Source of the DNA: Ceratotherium simum simum
Lineage: Eukaryota > Chordata > Mammalia > Perissodactyla > Rhinocerotidae
Length of the DNA: 64,000 bases
Assembly (NCBI RefSeq): GCF_000283155.1
Contig: NW_004454171.1
Span: 10,717,159 to 10,781,158, forward strand
Direction: 5' to 3'
A program made the position numbers and the translations under genes. Shown here piece after piece: positions 58,537-64,000 of this stretch; the first letter of the stretch is position 1; every line of letters begins with the position of its first letter. Below the pieces are notes generated by a model. It saw only the letters and a program-made list of their open reading frames with translations. It was not told where the DNA came from and made no database searches.

Positions 58537-60179
58537 TTTATACTGTGGAAGACAGAACTTTTATAGGACAGAGAATTTGGAATAAAATGAGTCTGTCCTT
58601 TAACTGAACTGTTTACCTGGACATTTGTTCAGGGAAAATGGTAAGAAGGATATACATATGTAAGGTATTACATTATAAGTAACAGCCTCAAAATAACAAA
58701 GTCCTGTACAAACTGATGAAGATGGGGGTTGGAAAAGCATTGCTCCTCACCCCAGGACCTTTGTCTCACGTTTTTCACAGACTCTTGAGTTAACGAGGGA
58801 GAGTTAAGAGGTGACTTTTGCCTTCAGTTGCTTTTCCTGCAACTTGCGTTTATCTCGGATCAACTCATGGATCACAGGTCACCCAGTCTGTGCACAATTA
58901 AGTGTTCCAGCCAGTGGTAATGTTTTGGGAATAGGAATATTTGCAGCTTAAAAATATCTGCACAGAACTATTTCTAGAATACTATTTCTAGTTCTTTCTG
59001 ACCCATCCACATAGATATCCTCTGGCTCCTTCGTAGCCGATTGGCTTTCTGAAGGCCAACGTTTCTCTCCTGTTCTAAGCCCCTAAGTCACCCCCATTTG
59101 TTCTTGGTTTTCAGAGAGCCTCTTCCAGTTCAGCCCTCCATAAGCATCCAGATGTATAGGTCATACCCCTTCAACAAAACTGCCTTCATGTCCAGACTAT
59201 TACCTTTCCATGTACCTCTAATTTCTTGTACAAAGGTCAAATACTTAAGCCTTCATATTTATATGGAAAGCAAGCTTCACGGATTTCATAGTGCACTCCC
59301 AGGAATCATAGAGATTCTTCAGAGACCCGGAATCGGAGTAGGGGAGGCACTGAAGAGCAGGAGCAAATTGAGACTTTGGGCTCCCCGCCCAACCCTTTTC
59401 CTTAAACCTTAGACTTTTGCCTCTATCTTTTTAAATCTGTTGTATTCTTCTGAGTTAAAATTTAACTTTATGAAATAGGTCCTCAGCCAAAGGAAAGTTT
59501 TAAAAACTCTAGATGGTCACTCTTCCCAGGATATTACTGTCCATCAATTCCTGTCTGTAAGCAAAAGGAAATGTCATGCTTTCGCTCAAATTCTAAGATT
59601 TTCCATTGGATAATACTAGCATATTGTGCATTCTCTCAAACTATATTACTAAAATAACGTCTAGTTTTGGATTTCTCATGGCCTAACATGGCTTTCCATG
59701 GAATACAAGTTCTGATCCTCAGAGGAAAAAAAAAAGGTTCTGTGATCAAATAAGCTTGGGAAATTTTGCATCTCCCAAATTGCTAAATCTTCCTGTTGAT
59801 AATTCATATTAAAGATATGGAAATTCCTGCAAAAGAAAAAAAGGAAAGAAACGTGCTTGACTTTAACAATTAAACCAACTTTTGTCTTTGTACTTAGTTC
59901 ACCTCTTAATAACTCTCAGATTTTTCCCTTAATACTGGTTTGGGGACCTCCTGGTTTAAACAAATTCCTGATTTTCTCACCTGAGTTTTATGACTTAATT
60001 GCATCCTGATTTAGTACATGATTGAGTCCTGGTAAGGTTACCCGAAGCCAGTTCCCTGTACAGAAGACTCACCTACTGAACTTGTTAAAATGAGTATTCG
60101 TAAGCTTTATGTCCAGAAATTCTGATTCAATGGTCTGGGTTGGAGCCCAGGAAGGCCCACACCCACCTTTAAAATGAAT

Positions 60180-62415
60180 TTATTAAGATATAATTTGCAT
60201 ACTACAAAATTCACCCATTGTAGGTAAATGATTCAATGATTTTTAGTAAATTTTTATGGTTGGGCAATGATCATCATCATTGTTTTACAATATTTCTATC
60301 ATCTCTCAAAATTTGTTTGCTGTCAACCCCTGCTTCTACCCCCAGCATCAGGCAATCATTAATCTGATTTCTTTCTTTATAAATTTGTCTTTTCTGAACA
60401 TTTTATATAAATTAAATCAGACAGTATTTAATTATTGATTCACCAATTGCTGGACATTTGGATTTCTAGTTTTTGGCTATTATGAATAATGCTTCAATGA
60501 ATGTTCATGTGTAAGTCTTGTGTGGGCATATCTTTTACTTTCTCTTGGTTGGATTCCTTGGAGTAGAATTCTGGGTTTTATGGTAAGCTTAAGAAATTGC
60601 CAGTTATTTTCCAAAGTGGCTGTCCCATTTTACATTTCCACCAGCAGTGGATTAGGGATTCAGTTTCTCCACATACTTGCCAACATTTAGTATTGTCTGT
60701 CCTTTTGTTGAATGCCATTCTAGTGGGTATATAAAGGTATCTCATTGTGGTTTGAATTTGCATTTTCTTAATGATTAGTGTGCTTGTTAGCTATTCGTAT
60801 GTCTTCTTTGGAGAGATGTCTATTCCAGTCTTTTGTCAATTTTTAAATTGGGTTCTTTGTCTTCTTATTGAGTTGTAAGAGTTCTTTATATATTCTGGAT
60901 GCAAGTCCTTTATTATATAAATGTTTTGCAAATATTTCCCCCCAGTCTGTGGCTTGTCTTTTCATTTTCTTATATCTTTTGAGAAGAATGTTGGATGACA
61001 TATTCTATAAATGTCAATTAGGTCCAGTTGGTTTATGGTACTGTTCGGTTCAATGATATCTTTACTGGTTTTCTGCCACCTGGATCTGTCAGTTACTGAG
61101 AAGGGTATTGAAGTTTCCAACTACAATAGTGGATTCATCTATTTCTCCTTACAGTTCTATCAGTTTTTTGACACTCTGTTTTTAGGTGCATATACATTAA
61201 GGATTGTTATGTCTTCTTGGAGAATTGACCTCTTTATTATTACATAATGCCCCTCTTTATTCCTGATAATTTCTTTGCTCTGAAGTCTGCTTTATTGGAA
61301 ATCAATATGGCTACCCCAGCTTTCTTTTGATTAGTGTTAGCATGGTATGTCTTTCTCCATCCCTTTACTTTTAATCTGTATGTGTCCTTATATTTAAAGT
61401 AGGTTTCTTGTAGACAATGTATGGTTAGGTCTTGTTTTTTTATCCACTCTGACAGTCTCTGCCTGTTAATTGGTGTATTTAGACCATTCACATTTAAAGT
61501 GATTATTGGTATAGTTGGTTTAATATCTACCATATTTCTAACTATTTCCTATTCATTACTCTTGTTCTTTGTTTCTTTTTTTGTCTTCTACTTTGTGAAA
61601 TGTCTCCCCCACAATATGAGGCCTCTGATGACATGCAGATTATTTTTCTTGTTTAATTTTTTAAGCTTCGTTTATTAGGGTTCACCCCTCTGTCTGAATA
61701 GTCTTCAGCCTAAGATTGGCTGGAGATTGTACTCAAACACTTGGAGCCAGTAAGGCTTCCACTCTCTGCTGATGAATGTGTGTGGGGGAGCTGGCAAGCA
61801 CATTGATTTCCAGCCTTTTTCAAGTCGTCTTGGGCTTTCTTGTGTCTCCTCTGCACATGCTTACAGGCTTCATTATCCAGGGATGTGTGGGTGGCTTGGG
61901 CCCACGCTAGTCTCTGTCGTGCATACGCATACTTCTGGTCAATTTGGGATATGTGAAGAGGTTACTGTGTACCCCTTTCCCATGACTCCTGGAACTCCCT
62001 GTCAAATCTCTAACTAGTTTGCCAGTTAGTTACTCAAACAGGACTGCAACTTCAGGATAATGGAGCCACTGGCCCACCCTGTTCACATGCTACCAAGAAG
62101 GCCATTTTAGCTGACAATGCTCCCAGTCAGATGAGCTCTTTCTGGCCGTGCCCCACCATGGTTGAACTATGTGGTTGAACAACAGGGCTGAAAGTGGGGG
62201 GCTGGTTGGGAGCATTCTTGGGCAAGAATGCCATAGACTTTTACTGTTTCTACCCAGTGTTCAGTGTTTTCATGAATAAATGATTCTCAGTTTCTTGTAT
62301 GCCTTTGGTTGATTTCTGGAGTCCTGAAATGGTTGTTTTTGACAGTTTTGTCCAACTTTATAGTTGCTGATTGTTGAGAGGATGTGTTAACTTCCTCACT
62401 CCATCATACTGGAAA
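60180..62415 (-). mobile_element. LINE-1, minus strand, with a large internal deletion
   Basis: On the minus strand: a 5' end at about 62415 ('AGTATGATGGAGTGAGGAAG'), 5' UTR/leader sequence to about 61680, then ORF2 endonuclease N-terminus (61533-61240, containing 'TLNVNGLNTPINRQRLSEWI' and 'CLQETYFKYKDTYRLKVKGW'). Around 61000 it jumps to the ORF2 C-terminus and 3' UTR, which end near 60180. ORF1 and the RT domain are missing. The intact endonuclease-like frame is short and without function. Confidence 0.8.
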
Positions 62416-62508
62416 TAAATGTCCCTTTTATAGAATATCTGGCATGTTGATGTACATTTTTTGATGATCATATTTTGAGAAACATTGTCCAAAACCATGG
62501 CTGCCATT

Positions 62509-62611
62509 TTAGATGTATATGTGTGTATGCATATATATACACACATATAAAAACATATATAAAATATATTACATATGTAGAACATACATAATATATGTAT
62601 ATATATATTCA
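62509..62611. repeat. TA/TG-rich simple repeat
   Basis: Interrupted (TA)n, (CA)n and (TG)n runs. Confidence 0.85.
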
Positions 62612-63297
62612 GATCATTGTTCATCTATTTTAAATCTAATTCTATTTGAGGTATCAGTGGAATTTTAAAAAAAAGTATGCTCCTTAGATCCTGCCTCTAT
62701 TCAAGGTTTTAACGTTGTATGGGTATATGGGCAATGGACTTATGAGACAATTAGAAAAAATACAATGACAGTTCTATATTAGGCATTGGGTGCCAGCCCA
62801 AGTCTGCATCACTGCATAATTCCAGGAGGCATCATTCACACTGTGTTCCATGGAAATGGTGCCTACTGGAATTGTACTCTTGGGCACCTTTCACAAAGGT
62901 AATATGCTATCTTTGTCAAATATAAGACAAATGTTATTCTTTTAATATTTACTATGGGCTTGACTTTTCCTCCAGTCTCCTATAATGTTGTATGGTGGGT
63001 GAATCATTCTCCATTTCCTTTTTCTCTGCTATAAAATGAGCATAATATCACCAGATACCATCATAGCATTGTTAAGGTTAACAACCAGGCCCCGTAGTGA
63101 TAAAATAATAGCATTCATGATCTTTGACATTATATTTTACACCTTAATGATTTTTGTGACACAGAGGAGCAAAAATGTACTGTTGATGACGTGGTTATCA
63201 GAAACATGTTTTGAACACTCTCTCTTTGTCCAACTGTAACAAAGCTTCTTTATCCATAGGCTTCTGTCTCCCAAGCTCTTCTCCACATTCCTCTGTT

Positions 63298-63329
63298 ATG
63301 TGTAATACACAATGATGTGTATTACACAT
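63298..63329. repeat. Perfect 13-bp inverted repeat, 6-base loop
   Basis: The arms ATGTGTAATACAC (63298-63310) and GTGTATTACACAT (63317-63329) are exact reverse complements with the loop AATGAT. A related word GATGTGTAATACATCATGC lies at 63365-63383. Confidence 0.95.
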
Positions 63330-63383
63330 ACAATACACATACAATGTTACACATCATTCCTCAAGATGTGTAATACATCATGC

Positions 63384-63630
63384 TTTTTTTTTTTTTGTGA
63401 GGAAGATCAGCCCTGAGCTAACATCTGATGCCAATCCTCCCCTTTTTTCTGAGGAAGATTGGCCGTGAGCTGACATCCGTGCCCATCTTCCTCTACTTTA
63501 TATGGGACACCACCACAGCATGGCTCGACGAGCAGTGTGTCTGGTGCACTCCCGGGATCCAAACTGGCGAACCCTGGGCCGCCGCAGCGAAGCACGTGTA
63601 CTTAACTGCTTGCGCCAGCGGGCCAGCCCC
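63384..63630 (-). mobile_element. ERE-type SINE just upstream of PRTFDC1 exon 3
   Basis: T-run, two reversed tail units and a reversed head ending GGGCCAGCCCC. It ends 81 bases before the exon 3 acceptor, so it abuts the branch-point region. Flanks (ACATCATGC / GTCACCATGC) suggest a short, imperfect target-site duplication. Confidence 0.93.
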
Positions 63631-63711
63631 GTCACCATGCATTTTTTTGAAAGGAACAAAAATATTCAGAAGTAGTTATGCTTTAATACATCTTTTAATC
63701 CCTTCTTTCAG

Positions 63712-63895
63712 AATTGAGCGGCTGGCTAAGGATATTATGAAAGACATAGGATACTGTGACATTATGATCCTGTGTGTGCTTAAAGGCGGTTTCAAGTTCT
63801 GTGTGGATCTTGTAGAACACCTGAAGAACATCAGTCGAAATTCAGATAGATTTGTCTCTGTGAAGGTTGATTTCATCAGGCTAAAAAGTTCCAGG
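63712..63895 (+). CDS. PRTFDC1: PRTFDC1 coding exon 3 (PPi-binding loop and start of catalytic loop)
   Basis: This 184-nt exon, the same length as HPRT1 exon 3, encodes residues 52 (split codon) to 113: 'IERLAKDIMKDIGYCDIMIL', then 'CVLKGGFKFCVDLVEHLKN', then 'RFVSVKVDFIRLKSSR'. The 'LKGG' loop (residues 75-78), which binds pyrophosphate in HPRT enzymes, is intact. The residue after it is Phe (79) where HPRT1 has Tyr. At the end, the 'KSY' motif of the flexible catalytic loop reads KSS: residue 112 is Ser, codon TCC at 63890-63892. The acceptor is cccttctttcag (AG 63710-63711) and the donor AGG|gtaagt at 63896. The rest of the protein (PRPP-binding motif onward) lies beyond the window. Confidence 0.97.
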
Positions 63896-64000
63896 GTAAG
63901 TTATTATTTATTCCATTTTCATTATGTGATGTTTAGAATGAACAATGTTAAAGAATAAAAGAACTAATAGGTTATGAAAATGAAGAATGTAATTTTTTTT
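63896..64000 (+). other. PRTFDC1: Start of PRTFDC1 intron 3
   Basis: Begins gtaagt. Only 105 bases are visible. Confidence 0.9.

Larger units (their letters stand above)
58248..63711 (+). other. PRTFDC1: PRTFDC1 intron 2
   Basis: A 5.5-kb intron (gtgagt ... ttctttcag) containing two ERE SINEs, a rearranged L1 and simple repeats. 58540-60175 shows nothing recognisable. Confidence 0.9.

Noticed and set aside
1..64000. CRISPR arrays, operons, phage or other prokaryote-type systems
   Set aside because: No regularly spaced repeats with unique spacers, no ribosome-binding sites and no dense coding; the window is plainly mammalian.

Overview
This is a vertebrate (placental mammal) genomic window, not a prokaryotic one: it has short exons with consensus splice sites, long introns, a CpG-island promoter and about half of its length in recognisable transposon remains. 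At least eleven copies of a tRNA-derived SINE of the ERE type (head 'GGGCTGGCCCCATGGC', tail units 'GATGTTAGCTCAGGG') point to Perissodactyla (horse, rhinoceros or tapir); I cannot choose among these. Two assembly gaps are present (27105-27324 and 49391-49764).

Two protein-coding genes lie head-to-tail on the + strand. The 3' part of ENKUR (enkurin, a calmodulin/TRPC-binding protein of motile cilia and sperm) occupies the left end, with three exons at 5723-5946, 9392-9538 and 14312-14485 (stop) and a candidate poly(A) signal at 14794. After about 35 kb of gene-free sequence, PRTFDC1 (an HPRT1 paralogue) begins at a CpG island: exon 1 at 49851-49898, exon 2 at 58141-58247, exon 3 at 63712-63895, continuing off the right edge. 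The same gene pair is adjacent and co-oriented in human 10p12. The two genes have no known functional link; this is simply conserved synteny.

The rest is repeats. 1-3275: 3' part of a + strand L1. 4-17 kb (ENKUR introns and downstream): old L2, MIR and MLT1-type LTR fragments and one ERE SINE. 18.0-21.0 kb: a 5'-truncated minus L1 with two SINEs nested in it and a third at its 3' end. 21.2-22.6 kb: an L2 with a nested SINE. 24-27.6 kb: L1 3' ends, including a head-to-head L1 pair around an assembly gap. 38.4-44.7 kb: a nearly full-length, decayed + strand L1 with tandem ~138 bp units in its 5' UTR and a mariner/Tigger-like MITE inserted in ORF2. 60.2-62.4 kb: a minus L1 with a large internal deletion.

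I found no convincing undescribed biological system. The most interesting points are a Tyr-to-Ser change in the catalytic-loop 'KSY' motif of PRTFDC1 exon 3, the tandem-unit L1 5' UTR, a perfect 24-bp inverted repeat at 31386-31462, and an assembly gap whose length equals exactly the missing L1 segment. Repeat boundaries were judged by eye and are approximate unless target-site duplications are given.
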